From: Nereocystis luetkeana
Taxonomy: Eukaryota > Sar > Phaeophyceae > Laminariales > Laminariaceae
Reading direction: 5' to 3'
Length of the DNA: 64,000 nucleotides
Assembly: GCA_031213475.1 (NCBI GenBank)
Contig: JARUPZ010000016.1
Coordinates: forward strand, 8,882,270 to 8,946,269
Every line of letters begins with the position of its first letter. Position 1 is the first letter of the stretch. This document shows positions 1 to 14,500 of the stretch, piece by piece. The notes under the pieces are model-generated. The model saw only the letters and a list, made by a program, of their open reading frames with translations, was not told where the DNA came from and ran no database searches. The position numbers and the translations under genes were made by a program.

Positions 1-1778
1 TTTTTTTTTTTTTTCTGTTTTTACCACTACTGTGGATAGAGTCCTACTCTTAACCTTCGACCCTATCGCCGGTAGGTTTTGTTCTGTCCCGAATCATAAG
101 GTTTGGTTGTATCTTAGTATTAAATCAAAACGGTCCCTAAAAGTCGGGCCAGAGTGGTACCTGGTACGGGCATATACCTGGTACATATATGTGATATACC
201 AGGGAGGTGGTTGTGCAGCGTTTTTCAAGCGTTTTTTTTTTGCTGTCGGGTGGCATGGAAGTTTTTAGGCCTTGTTTATACTGCAGTGCAGAAATTATGA
301 AATCATGCTGCGAAGTATTGATAACTCTCATCCCAAGTAAGTCTGTCCCCGATAAAGTGCGTGAAGATTTTACGGAGGATTGTAGCCCTTGTACAATGTA
401 CAATCGAAAAACGTTCCCTTCTCCATTTCCCAGGAATTTTCCCCAAACGTGGATGCGGTTGTGCAAGGCTTGGAAGGCTTGGAGGCTTGGGGGTTGGGGG
501 GTAGGAGAGATTTTTGTAAGGGTTGGAGGGGCCAAGGAGTGTTGGAGTGTGTGCAGGCGAGGGCGCCGGTGGATTGTTTCGCCCATTAGAGGGTGTCGCT
601 TGAAGGTGGCCCTGCGTGCGGTGCGATGGGTATGCTATTTTCGTGGCGGTGGCAGTGGTTGTGGTTTTCTAGACTGAATGTGCTACAGATCGCCTACCCT
701 TTGTACCGTGCTTGACCCGATAACATAGGTTTTTCCGTTGGAAAATCAATAAATAAAAAAGCCCACGCTTTTAGCTCGCGCGCTCCCATTGTTAATAGTA
801 GACGGTTCGTGAGACCGCGCTTCTCGTTATTTAGTCGTTGCTGTGGTTGTGGCTGCCTACTGGTCGCTAGCTGCTTGGTGCTGCGTGGGCACCGTCATCT
901 GGGGGAAAGTTTGTCCGAAACACGCCAGTGCGGTTCTCTTCAGTCAAACGCCGCTGCCTCTCCCTTCTGGAGCATCCCTACCCATCTCTTGTGGAAAACC
1001 CCACCCATCCCTCTCTTATCGGATGCCCCTACCCCCCCCCTCCCCTTTACCCCTTCGGGGCCTAGATGAAACCAACACCAAAAGTGAGTGACAAGTGCGG
1101 TCTTGGCAATCGTCCATATGTGGTGTGAGCGCACCGTAATATTGTATGTAGAGCCATGCAGCGCAGGTGTCGTGCAACTCACCGAGCTGAAATTCGGTTA
1201 CTCCCACCTGTGACAGAGTAGTGGTGTCGGTATGCTCCAGCCAGCAATGCCGGCACTATAGATAGCGGCAACCGGCACTATTAACAGCACAATGCCACGC
1301 TGGTTAATCCTATCTGCGCCAAGCGACGTCACCGGCACTACAGCGGGAAATCGGCACTATTCATCTACTCAACCGGTGTTATTTGGTACCCAGCTTTCCG
1401 GGTTGCTTCGTATGGCGGGCGAGACAAGCGACACTATTCTTCGACAATTTTTTCCTCTCAAGTTCCATAGCGGGCAGTAGTAAGCTTCTAGCGACTACTG
1501 ATAAAAACATGCGACTGTTAATAGTGTTGTTCTCTAGTTCCGAGTAGTTCGTCCCGAAGGCTTGGGTGTGCTTACCAAAAGCTTGACAAACACCGCTACA
1601 TCCCCCCCATGTGAAAAAAAAAATTACTCCCCTACCCGAACTTGTCGAACATCGTTACCCCTCTATTTATCTTGTCGAACACCCTTATACCCCTACGTTT
1701 TCGAACACGCCTCCCCTCTTGTCTAAGATCAGCTCTTGTCTCGCGTGCTTTCTGTATACTACCCCTAGATATCGACAG
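1..1778. other. No recognised gene; upstream EXOSC10 intron or flank
   Basis: Searched for the PMC2NT domain and KPQ-type motifs expected upstream in EXOSC10 and saw none. Contains two TACCTGGTA motifs (159, 175) and the CCGGCACTAT repeat. Confidence 0.5.
1248..1380. repeat. CCGGCACTAT-type dispersed repeat
   Basis: GCCGGCACTATAGATAGCGG, AACCGGCACTATTAACAGCA and GGTTAATCCTATCTGCGCCA match 58600-58700. Confidence 0.7.
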
Positions 1779-1921
1779 GCATGGGGATGGGCATGGAAGC
1801 GGAGGGGCTTGATCAGTCGATGCCCGATCAGTCGATGCAGGGCTCGGGTGAAGGGTTAGACCACCACCACCCCCACCCCTACGAGGTGGAGGTCCGGGCG
1901 TTCCACTACATGCCGGCGCAG
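1779..1921 (+). CDS. EXOSC10: EXOSC10 exon with HPYE motif
   Basis: Starts after acceptor GACAG in phase 1 (two bases complete a codon) and ends at GCGCAG before GTGACG, phase 0. It encodes [12 protein letters not shown], the conserved segment just upstream of the exonuclease domain (HPYQYEL in human). The phase requires an upstream exon, so the ATGs at 1781 and 1787 are probably not the start codon. No upstream exon was recognised. Confidence 0.75.
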
Positions 1922-4900
1922 GTGACGAAACGCTCCGCCCCACGCATCGGGCAGTTCAAACGTATCAGTAGAGCTCACCATTTATCCGAGATTGACGAAA
2001 CGCTCCGTTCCACGCATCGGGCAGTTCAGACGGATCAGTAGAGCTCACCACTTTATCCGAAATTTGGTCTGGTTGGCTCAGAGCCAGGGCCAGGGTTAGG
2101 GTTTGCTCTGAGTGGCCTAGGGTTAGGGTCGGGGTTAGGGTTAGGTATATTCGCCTCGTACACAGTGTGTGTCACCGCCATTTTCTCGAATAGGTGGCGA
2201 GCAAGTCTACCCATTTTGATTTTCTAGATGTTTTAGGGCGCAGCTGTACCAACACTGAGCCGCACGGTCTATCTAGATGATGGCCGGTGGGATCTGTGTG
2301 GCACAGGTCTTTGCGCACATGGCTTTGCCGGAGACCCATCCAACGGTATATGTATACCGTTTTTTGGCTCATTTTTTTCTGACCGGTTGAGCTCCTAAGG
2401 TGAGCGAACTGATATTCATAATACACCTCTTATAATTATAATTTTACTGCTAGTATTTGTTTTAGGACTACTAATAGCGCGTAGAAGTGTTGGTCGCACT
2501 TGAGCGGACAAGCTTCTTCGAAGTCAAATCTCCGGAGATATTGAACTCGTCGGAGGAGCTGCGAAAATACGACGCCACCCGTGCACGCCGTGGGATTGCT
2601 CCGGATGGGATCTGTCTATAGGTACAGCACTTGCACTACATATCATCACGGGCAAATATAGGGTCTGTGTAAATGATCTACGGGTTGTCGTAGATCGTGA
2701 TCTGTTCACGTGTGCGGAACGACGTTAGAGTAAAACAGAACTTCAGCGTGTTCCTGGTATCGTGTACCTGGTATTTTTTTTTTCGAGTTTTGAATTTTTG
2801 AACGGAGCCGCCCCTGCCATTTATTTTATCGTTTATTGAGCGAAGCGAGTTGCTAGTTTACACGCGGCCGCTTATGTATCATATGATACGATAATGCGAG
2901 TAGGTATCTTTTTAATATAGGGCATGCCTTCCTCAGAGTACGTTTTTTTGTTTAGCTGCGTGACGCCAAAGATACTTTTTTCGGATATGCATTTGTTTTG
3001 TTTTCTTTTTGTTTTTTTTTTCATTTATTTTTAAGTTGCATGATTTACCCATTACAATTGTTTGCATTTTGTTTTTGCTTTTTCATCTACAGCGCTCATC
3101 TACGAAGTAGTTATTTATTGGTTAATGCTTACCAGGGTATTTTTTTTTCAATGTATTTCACCAGCACGCACAGTTGACGACAGTGTCAAATACCCACCGA
3201 GGCGAGAGTCCCTGGCGAGAGCCACAGTACGTACATACCCTACCTTACTATTAATATGTATCTGGTATTGCAATTACTATTACTACCTGGTACCTGGTAT
3301 AATATTAATGATGCCCATTTCCGATGCAATACGATATACTGTAGGTCCAAGCCCCGGACGCCTCTCAGCTGGTGCGGCCGGAGCCGCTAGACGCGGACGA
3401 TACCCCCGCTGCCATCTTCGTCGATACGGTAGACGCCCTCGACAAGATGATCTCCGACATCTTGGGAGATGGTGGCGGTGGTGGTGGTGATGGATCGGAC
3501 AGCTCGAGCGACGAGGAAGGGGCGGGCGGGAGGGGGGCGGGGGGAGGGGGCAGGGAGGTGTGCCGGGAGATAGCGGTCGATCTGGAGCACCACTCGTTCA
3601 GGTGGGTGGAGAGGATTGGAGGGGAGGGCGACCAGGGGGGGGCGGGGGGGGGGGGGGGTACTCGATAGGAGAGATGTACGGGGGGGGGGGGGGCGTACTC
3701 ATTTGTTGTTGCCTTAGTCATTTGACAATTGACCACGCACCCCTTTCGAGACGGAGACGGGGGGGGGGGCTCATGTAGTAACGTTCATGCTGGGCCGTAG
3801 TCGTATGACCATAGACCCTTACATCCCTACAATTCGGCGGGGGCGGGGGGGGGGGGGGGGGGTGACGATGGGAGAGGGCGGGAGAAGAAACGGGGGCGGG
3901 GGGCGGGGTCTTTTGGTTTGGCTGATTGGTTGATTCGACGTAGAATCGGGTGGCTTTGTGGGGGCGTGACAAGAGGAAGAGGGGGGGGGGGGGGGGGGGG
4001 GGGGTATGATTCGTGTTTGCTTTGTTGGGGCGTACTGTTGTAGCAATCGGTTATTCTTCTCGCACGGCTCCTTGTCCGTGATCCTTGAACTCACCGTCTT
4101 CGAAGGACCCATGGTTGATGATGACGCCGGCGGAGGCGACGGGTAGCAGTGCCTATATTGTTGGCTGTCCTGTCGTTCTGCCTCTTCTCGTCGGCTTCTC
4201 TGTCATCCTCTTTCTCCTTCTCTCCCTTCTCTTTTTTGCGTTTTCCTTTTGGAATAGTTTCACTTTTTCTCGCTTGAGGTGGACGATGTGCTATAGTTAT
4301 GATGTGTATAATACACCACTGATTTGTATTTTTTTCAAATCTTTCATGTTTTTTTTTTTTCCTGGGGTATTCTTTCACCCCAGAGTTTTTTTGGCCTACT
4401 GCGGGCTAGATTTGTGGCGACGAGTTAATGTAACAACAGCAACAACAACAACAACAACAACAACATTTATATGCCAGGAACGTACGCAAGGTTTGTTTAC
4501 CTTATCCCTCTCTCTCCCTCCTTTGTCTTTCACTTTGGCAGGACTTTCCAGGGTGTGGTTTGCCTGATGCAGTTGTCGACCAGAGAGCGAGACTACATTG
4601 TGGACCCTCTGAAGCTGCGGAAGGAGATGGGGAGGCTGCTGCCGGTGTTCACGAACCCCAGCATTGTTAAGGTGGGGGCGTGGCGGCTACGATAGCGTCG
4701 AGTTCATTTCAAGTTGTTGCGGTTGTTTTTCTATTACGGGGGACCATAGTTAATAGGACCAAATTTTGTTAGTAAAAATGGTTAAACATATACCTGGTAG
4801 GTTTTTATGTTTACCATAGGTCCTATTAACTATGGTCCCCCGTAATAGGATGTTTTTTTCACTGAAAGTTTTTCGAGATCCTTGCGCTACAGCGGATGGT

Positions 4901-6306
4901 ATTGTGTTTGTAGTAGTAGTTGTAGGAGTAGTAGGAGTAGTAGCAGTAGTGGTATGTATGGAGTAGTATATTAGTAGCGGTAATGGTGTCGGCTACGGTA
5001 CTACCATAGCATTCATATTTGTTAGTATTCCTTGTATTGGAGAGTAGTTCGAATAGTAGCAGTAAAATTATCGTCAGTTTTGAACGGTTTCCGTGTTCTT
5101 CTTAGTAGACAATACTCGTATGGAACAGGCGTTTCAATGCGAGGGGTTCGTGTCCTTCGTTCCCCTCTGTTCGAGTTATTACCTACCAGGTACACGTTTT
5201 CTGTTTTTCTTCTTGGCCAGGTTCTGCACGGGTCTGACCAAGACGTTCTCTGGCTCCAGCGGGACCTCGGACTGTACGTTGTGAACATGTTCGACACGGG
5301 TCAGGTGCGGATGACACTGTTGATGTGACACTATCACAGTAGGGTGATAGGATAGCACACACCCTCGGGCGAATTTCCAAGGTGATTTTCTCGGCAATGG
5401 GGAAAGGGCATACGCCGAGAGATGCATGCATGCTATATGGGAATACCAGTATCTCTATGAAACCTTTCGAAAGCCAACCTTTTCGTTGTGGGTGTGTCCT
5501 CCTTATCGTGGAGAAATCGGCTCAGAAATCAAGTACAGGGGGGGTGTTATCTTGTCACACGTGTGGCACACGGCATATAGTACGTACGGCATCAGCATTT
5601 TTTTTTATGTTTTCCCGTAGCATGCACGTACTTGGTGCGCACGTGCGTTACGTTTGTATACTGGAAACGATTGTATCATACGTACGTCACGCGCTTCGTC
5701 GACGCCCCTCCCCCCCCCCCCCCCGCGACCAACACGCCCACGCAGTGTCTAGTTTTTCGTAGCGAACACGTACCACTCTGTCTCGAAATACAAGTACCCC
5801 TGAAGTTGAAGTTGAAGTTGAGGTTGACCTTGCTCTCAACCTCAGCGTTATCCTTAACCTTGACCTTGAATATGTCCTTGTCCTTGTCGGCAACCTTGAC
5901 CTTACCTTGACCTTTTACTTAAGTCTAACCTTGACCCTGCCTTGACCCCGACCTTGTCCTTGACCTTACCTTGACCTTGTTTTTCACTCTAACGATGACT
6001 TTACCTTGACCTCGACCTTGACCTTACCCTGTCCTTGTTTTTATTACCTCTAACCTTGTAGTTACCTTAGCCTTGATCTCGACCTTCTCCTTGTTTTTAA
6101 GCAGATCCTTGACCTACCTTGACCTTGACTTTGTCCTTGACATTGACCTCAATCTTTATCTTCCACAGGCGGCGCGCCAGTTAAAGCTGCCGTCGTTCGG
6201 TCTGGCCCACCTGCTGGAGACGTTTTGCGACTTCTCCCCGGACAAGAAGCACCAGCTCAGCGACTGGCGCATGCGACCGCTCCCGGCGGACATGCTCAAG
6301 TGAGTG

Positions 6307-6343
<37 letters not shown>

Positions 6344-9300
6344 TGCCGCCGCCGCCACCGTCTTTAGGTTGTGCTCGCGCTTGGTGGTGTAGGCGGTGGG
6401 TGGGAGGGGTTTGGGGCGCACGATCGTCCTATTTCGTTTATGTTGCTTGTTTGGTGTTCTTTTTTTTTTTCGAAGCTGTATTCTTCTTGCAGTTGTGCGT
6501 ACTATTAATACTACGGTACCTGTTTTTTTTTCTGCTGGTACGTATTATACCACGGCAAACACACGAACACAAAAACGCACAAGGCACACCTAAACCACAC
6601 CCGCAGCGCCTAAACACGCACACTCTGCACAAAACACACCCACCCGACACACTACCACGACATACAAACCCACCCACACACACGCCCACAATCCCACAAC
6701 CTGCATGATCTCTATGTTGATGGCACGTGCTCCCTGGCCTGAATCTGTACTTTCACAGATTCTGCACTAAATATCATAAGGGCAAGCGCAAACCTACAGT
6801 ACGCGAGATGTACAGTAGATTGTGATATGTCCTGTGTCCGCAAATCATCCTTTTACCTGTCCAGGTACGCCCAATCGGACACCCACTACCTCCTCTACGT
6901 CTACGACCGTCTCCGCGCCGACCTCGAGCGCGCCGGCGGAGACGTTGCCGTCAAGGCCGTCCTTGACGCGTCACGAGAGATATGCCTCCGACGATACGAG
7001 AAGATGGTGTTCAATGAGAAGGGCTGGGTGGCGGTGCTGAAGAGGGGGACAGGGAGGGAGGAAGCGGAGGAGCTCGGCGACTTGCCCAAGAGAGTGCTGT
7101 CTGCTTTGTGGGAGTGGAGGTGGGTGGGAGGTGGCGTTTTTGGGGTTGGGGGTGGGGTTGGGGAGAGTGGAGGCGGGGTGGAAGGGGGTGGGTGGGGAGG
7201 TTGGTGGGGGGGGGGGGGAATAATCCCAGGGTTAGGATAAAAGGAGGCGTGCTTCGGTAGGAGTAGCACTTTTTTGCCTTCCAGGGCAAAATATTTCTGA
7301 CCAACCGGGCTCCTTGACCCAATATCGTTGGAATACCGCAAGTGTTTTCCAACAATATTGTTCGTGAGATACCTACTATCCATCGGATGGCCCCTTTCAG
7401 CTCTTCTCCTTATCAGTAATCGGCGTAGTGCAGGTATTGAGGTATTGAGCTTGTAGTAGCACTTTTTTGCCTTCCAGGGCAAAATATTTCTGACCAACCG
7501 GGCTCCTTAACCCAATATCGTTGGAATACCGCAAGTGTTTTCCAACAAAATTGTTTGTGAGATACCTACTATCCATCGGATGGCCCCTTTCAGCTCTTCT
7601 CCTGAACAGTAATCGGCGTAGTGCAGGTATTGAGGTATTAAGCTTGTAGAGCTCCTCAGGTGAGCAGCCTCAGGAAAATCAGGAGTTTCCCGTACCGTGG
7701 CACGCGTCTTTGAGGAGGGGGGCGGGGGGCGAGGGGGGGGGGGGGGGCAGAGAATTGCGGCGAATTGCGGCGGAACGTGCTGTCCTGCTTGTGGGATTGG
7801 AGATGTGTACGCGTAGTGCGGGGGACTGGTGGTAGTGGTGGAGGGGGGGTGATGGGGAGGTAGGGTTGAGGTCGGGGGGGGGAGGGGGGGGGGCTTGCCA
7901 AGGAGGGTGCTGTCCGCCTTGTAGGATTGGAGGTGCGTAATGGGGGGGGGTGGTCATTATTGCCACAGCGCGTGAAGTGCCCGCAATGGTGGGTAGTGTC
8001 CACCTCCACCTGGCTTGGGTGTGTCGTTACGCGTTGTGCGTTGCATTTCCGCTGTTCAATACCTGGTATGTTTGTTGTTTCGTTTTGTCCTTCTGTAGGA
8101 CAGCTAAGCGACATCACTCGATACCATATGTTGTGCCTCGGGTAGTATATACGTTTTCAGTCTACCTTTGACAACGTGGTCGAATCATCACGCTGCACGA
8201 ATACATATCCCCTCCGGTCGCCCGTTATTACGTATATACGGGTTAGAAGAAGAATCAAAGAACGCAAAAAACAATGGGCATACCACTCCGTCCAGAAGTG
8301 TAAGGAACCACGTTGTCCGGAAACGTAGGGCCGCTTTGGTATTCACATTACTACTCGAACGATTCTAACATTTCCGGACAAAGTGCTATCCAGCAAACGA
8401 TTGTTGAGAGTAATTACATGAATACCTAAACGATCCTAATATTTCCCAATGTTTTGTACCCAGCGAAATACGTGTTGTTATTCAAATTTTCTTTCTTCCT
8501 TTTTTTTTTTTTTTTTTTCGCGCTCCTCTCTCTGCAGGGACCGTGTCGCCCGTGCTGAGGACGAGTCCCTGGGGTACGTGATGTCCATGTACGTGATGAT
8601 CCGCGTGGCAAAGAGGTGTCCCACCACCCGCGACGAGCTGGAGGGGTGCGGTAATCCACTACCGCGCCTGGTGCAGCAGTACGCGGAGGACATACTGGCG
8701 CTCGTCGAGGTGATCTACTAACCTAAGCACGCCTCTTTTTCGGGTGTATTTATGCGGGGTGGATGCGCCGTTTGCCGAGGCTGGCAGATTCGCGTGTTTG
8801 AGAGTGCCGTGTTTTGTTTTAGCATCCTTGGGCCTCACCCGCCGTGATATGGTTTCATCCGCCGTGCTATGTAAGGCGTGTTGTTTGTGGCGAGCATGGG
8901 GCAAAGTCCTGCGAAGCGGAGTAGCGAGCAACCGAAACTGTACTTGTTGTTGGTTGTTGTTGTTGTCGTTGTTGTTTGCCTCGCTCCTTTCATATCGAAG
9001 ACCATTGGTAGTCGCAAGATCGCCTCATCTTTCTGGGAGAGAAAAACGTACCAGGTGCAGTCATCGGTTTGCTATCATATGAGGCTACGCACTTTTTTCC
9101 GCGAAGAGCCTCGCCCCGTGTAACCCTGCGAAGCACGAACGGGATCATATTCGCAATTTTTTTCTACGTAATCGTAAGACGGAAGCAACGCAATGAGCGC
9201 CCAACTGTTGGCGAGTTGTCTCTACTAGGAGTAGGAATGGCGCTCCGTCTCGACAGGGATGCGTGGTCGATGGTCAAAGCAACAAATGAGTACCCCCCGT

Positions 9301-11493
9301 TCCCTCCCCCTCCGTCCCTTTCCCACCCCCTCCCATTAACCCCCACGGCTTCCATGCGCTCCCTCCGCCCGCCCCTCCTCCTCCTCCTCCTCCTCCTACT
9401 CCTCCCCCCTCTCCAACAGAACGTAAAGAACGGAACGGAAGGATCCCTGGCATCGACGCCGCTCAACCCCCGCACCCCAGCCAACGCGGGTATCACGAGG
9501 GGTGCGGTAGCAGGCGGCGGCGCACTCTCTGGCAGCGGAGGCGGTGGTGGCAGTGTCAGCGGTGGAGGTGGCGTGGCAGTGGCCCGGCTCATCCCGGGGT
9601 CCGGAGACATGGTCGGCTTGCCCTTGTCATCGTCGTCGAGCCGTGGTTTCAACCCGGTGTCTTCGGCCGAGCCTTTCTTCAAACCCTTCAATGTGACGCC
9701 TTCCTCGGTTAGCCAGTTCGTTCTGGCGGAGGCATGCCGCGGCTCCCCATCCCCCCTCCTGGTGCACCAGTCTCCGGTACTTAACACGGAGGAGCTGTAT
9801 CGCACTGCCGGGTGGATGACGCCCCTGGCCAAGGGGACCCCGGGAGGAGGCGGTGGCGGGAGTGGGGTTGGAGGGGGAGGCAGGGGGATAGGGGAGAATA
9901 GCGATGAGGAGGATGATACACCGGAAGGCAGGAAGGGTGGTGGTGGTGGTGGCGACGGGGGGGGAACCGGCAGGAGGCTCGCCGCCATCTCGGCTAAGAA
10001 TGATCAGCACGATACGTCGCAGCGTATGGCGCACTCGCTTGCCCTGGGTAGTGGAGGAGCAGGAGAGGCAGGAGGAGGAGGAAGGGGAGGGGCGGCAGCG
10101 GCAGCCACTGCGGCTGGGGTGGCCGCTTCAAAGGCGGAAGCGGCTGCCGACTCGGGGGCGAGAACTGCAGACCGTATTCGGGACGAGATTTCCCGCGAGC
10201 CGGTGCTGTCCTTGGCGAACCTGGCCGGCTTCGAGGGTGCGCCGGGGGGCGCGCCGGGGAAGGGTGGCCTCGGCGGCAAGGGTAGTGATGGAGCAGGCGG
10301 GGGGGGGGGCAGTAGCAGTGGGGAGGCGGGGCCGGAGGCGGGAGAGGAGGACGGTGTGGAGGAGCCCGGCATCCCTAAGAGCATCGCTGAAATTTACGAG
10401 GTATGAGGAATGGATGTTTTGCTCAAAACATCGGACAGATCAGGCCTCTGCGGTAGTTTGTGATGTACCTGGTAGATATTGCGGGGCAGTTCGTAGTACA
10501 GTAATTATTTTTTGCCGAGATGTCGACCGATGCTTGAAAATGTTTCCCACAGGATTTAGTGTGGGATATCACACCTCGTGCAAGAGCGATTTGTAGAGTA
10601 AAGCACCGCAAACGACAGAGCCTACGATATAGGGTCTTTGACACATTGACCCGTCAGTTTGAAGGTATGGCCCTTCCTCCATTGGAGCGGAGGAGGGGCC
10701 GGCCCCAATCTCTAGTACAGTGGATGCCTGATTTGTACCAGGTATTAGATGAGCTGCATGATCTATGCATGATCTATTGATCATGTTTGTCGGATGGGAT
10801 CTGTGTGACACAGCTCTTACGCACATGTTTTGCCGGGTGGTGCGCTATTAACCATTTATTCGAAGCGTGAGCAAGTCGTACGCACGCACACAATTCTGTC
10901 TCTTGAAGTGGCCACGAACCAAATCAATCCTTTCGACGCTGTCATCCATACGCATGAAAGTCCGCATCACACGCGGTTCTTGGTAAGATGCAGCTCACCC
11001 TTCATGCGACTCGCCGAATACCTCACGGTGCTTCGCGCTTGGTACTAACGATGTCTGCCTGGTCGGTGAAAACCCGACGTGCGCCGTCCCGACATTGTAG
11101 GGATGCGCGGGTCTATGGTCATACGACGATGACGGCCATGCATGATAACGAGTACACCCCCACCCCCCCCACTGTGGGAGCTGTGTATGGACCTTGGCCC
11201 AGAATCTACAAAATGGTTGGAGAATACTGGACTGCCAACCCCCAACCCTGACCCTGACCGCCATAGGAAATGTCGCAGCATGAAGATAGATGCAATGGGG
11301 AGTAACGCTCTCGCATAAGCTCATTTCCCTGCGCTCTAACCCTCGGTGACAAAGCAGGCTAAAAAACAAAACGCCTCCATCGATGGAAGAAAACAAAAAA
11401 GGACCAACTATTGGTATGTACGAAGCACAACACATTGAGGGCACAGCAGTTTACATATACCAGTATTGTATTGTGGCGATGAGTTAATGTGAG

Positions 11494-11528
<35 letters not shown>

Positions 11529-14500
11529 AAACAACAACATATATCAATACGCAAGGGAAGTGTAAAATACTACGTATCGAGCTGTGGCTGTACCATCCCG
11601 TTTTACTTGCGACCAGAGAATACGAGAAACATATCAAAGCCTCGCTACGGTTTTAAGAGCACTTTTTCGCCACCGAGCGTTTTTCACTAGCCGCGCTCCT
11701 CCTTATCTCAAGAGCTACCCGACCATTGCATATTTCGATCCGGTGGTATAATTTCCAAGGTTATCCGATACCTGGGAGATTCCTAGCCTAAAGCCCGTGC
11801 GATGGTTGCGTTTACTCCGGGGCTTGAAGGCTTCGACATTTCCATCAAGACGTCGTTTTTTGTGAGGAGACCGCTTCGAGAATAATTCAGGAAATAGTTC
11901 ACGCCAAGCACCTGTTGCGTTCTGCGTTCTAAAACTCCCTCAAGGCTACTGGGACTTATTTTATACTATTAATAGTATACCGCTCTGTACCCAATCATGA
12001 AAAAACGTTTGCGCGTTACTGCTCTATTCTAATACGGCCCCTTGATTTGAGGGCAGCGTGGACTATCACCCCGTTTTCTTTTCGGTCGAAGCTGCGGACG
12101 AACTTGTATATGCTATTATACCACACGTACACGCCACTATGGACGAGAATATATAGAGCATTTGATACTATTGCTGATGCTCAAACGGTTCTTATAATAT
12201 TTCCGTCTAAGAGTGGTGCCACGTGCTACGTACCCGGAGGAAACGACTCCCCTCGGGTGAGTATCTCCACCGCTCCTGCTACTCTCGAAGGTCGGGTCGG
12301 GTCGGGTCGACGTGCTCACGCGTCCCCGAGGTAGGGTAGCAGCAGCGGTAGCTTCGTCTGCCGTTGAAACGGGAGCGACGGGTCAAATCGACGCACGACA
12401 CCTATTTGCACGATAAAGATGGAGGCAAGAATCGTAGTGGGGAGGGGAGAGGGAGGAGAGCCTGCTATAATATGTGACCCTGGATCTGAGTTACGACTAT
12501 TCATAGGAGGGAGAGAGGAAAGACGGGCGAAGATAATAAATGAGAATAACCCCAAAAGTAAATAAAAAATGTGCAAGTGCGGTGCGCGCAACTTTTTTTT
12601 GTATTTACTGCAGTTCCGTTTTGGGAACAACCCACTCCAATTCTAAATACTTTGTCCCCTAGACGGGGTTGCAGTATACCTGGTATACTCGAAGGATAAA
12701 ACTTTATTTTTACCAATCCGCCGGAAGACGAACAGAAAAAGAAGTACGTACGTACGTACGTACGTATTGTACGTGCATACGTACTTAAGGGACTGCCCCC
12801 GGTTTTCTCCCTCTTACCTCAGATTTCGAACCGCAACCGGCGGAGGAACAAGGAAAAGAAAAAACTCCGCGAAACGGCACCCGAAGCGACAACGAGTCCT
12901 TCAAGGCTACCGCAACGACAGCAACAGCAGCAGCAACTGCAGCAACAGCAGCAGCAACAGCCTGGAAGGCGTGTCGCGTCCGGGGGTTCGGACGGAGAAG
13001 CAGCGGCGGCCGCGGCGGAGGGCGCAGCCTCTGACGGACCTGCCGCGAGCTACTTCTCTGGGAGGAAACGCCAGAAGGGGGACGCTAGCGGTGGCCTCGG
13101 TAGCGGTGGGCAGCAAGGCCTTGGACTTCTGCTGGACCGAGGACGCGGAGGAGGGGGTGGGGGGGGAGACGGGAGGGGGGCGGCAGGGGATGACACCATG
13201 GAGTTTATGGAGGTGCGTTGGCGGGTAAACTGGGGGAGTCGGGGGGGGGGGGGGGTCTACTCGATAGGAGAGATGTACTCGATCTCATGCATGGGCGTAG
13301 TCGTATGACCGTAGGCCCTCGCATCCGTACAATGCCGGAACGGAGGAGGGGGGGGGAGGGGGGGGTACTCATTTGTTGCTTGCCTTAGTCATTTGGCCAT
13401 TGACCACGCATCCCTTTCGAGACGGAGCCGGGGGGGGGTGTATAAAGTGGGGGGTGGGGGGGGGTGCAGTTCTCGCTGGTCTGGCGTGCGCCGTGTTTAC
13501 GGCAATAAATCACACTATTTGAACTCATTTTACTCTGGTGCTAGTCTATCTAGACAACAATGTTTTGTTTCTGGTTGTGCTGGGTACTCGCTCTTTTTGT
13601 GTACCAGGTGACCAGGGGAGCGGTTCTCTCGCTCGCGGTGTTTTTCTCACGAAAGCAGCGGCTTGCTACAGGCTGATACAACAAGCATCGGGCAATCGAC
13701 TATCCGGTATTGTTACGGGGAAACATAGTTAATAGGACCTACGGTATACACAAAAACCTATACTTCTGAGTATATTTCCCTACCAGGTACATTTTACCAA
13801 CAATATTTGGTCCTATTTTACTATGGTTACCCGTAATAGCTACTTCTTCGTTGGCAGATATTTACCGTTCTTGCCCTCTCCTGTCTGCCATATTTGCGTA
13901 CCAGACCACACCATACCCCAAATCGCACCATACTAACACCAACAACGCCATCCAACACATACCAACTCCCAACTCCAACCCCAACGCCACCAACTCAAAT
14001 TCTCCACGCCAACCCCACAACCAGGTACCAACACCCACACCAACACCACACTACTGCTATATGGCGAACACTAACGCTAACATCACACCAACACCACGCC
14101 AACATGAAACCAAACCAAACCGAACCAAGCCTTGACCCTTTTAGGACTGTAGTCCCGTTTTGGGGACAAACTACTTAGATTTTGAGTGGATTGCCCCCAA
14201 AACGGGACTGTCCGGGACTGTAGTTCTAAAAAGGGTTAATGAAACCCATTTATTAACCGCGTCCACTTGTTGGAGGAACAAACTACTTGAAATTACAGCG
14301 ACTTATTTTGGCGGTAGTATAACATTCACCCTCTGGTGCATATGTATGCCTAATAATACGCCATGCTTGTCCTCGCCGCTGCCAATACTAACACCAAAAA
14401 CAGGACCTCGGGTGGCTGACCCACGAGCAGCGTGAGGCCATGAGCCTGCAAACCTCCCCCGCCGGCGGACCCTCCGCAGCAACCTCTAGCGGCGGCGATG

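Larger units (their letters stand above)
3645..4010. repeat. Cluster of G homopolymers
   Basis: Five runs of 9-24 G within 360 bases, just after the donor at 3602. They mark the ends of minus-oriented poly(C) repeats and have strong G-quadruplex potential. Confidence 0.85.

Noticed and set aside
3164..3222. Extra EXOSC10 exon between 1921 and 3369
   Set aside because: TTTCACCAG and CACA/GTACGT could bound a small exon, but joining 1921 directly to 3369 is in phase and matches the family spacing, so none is needed.
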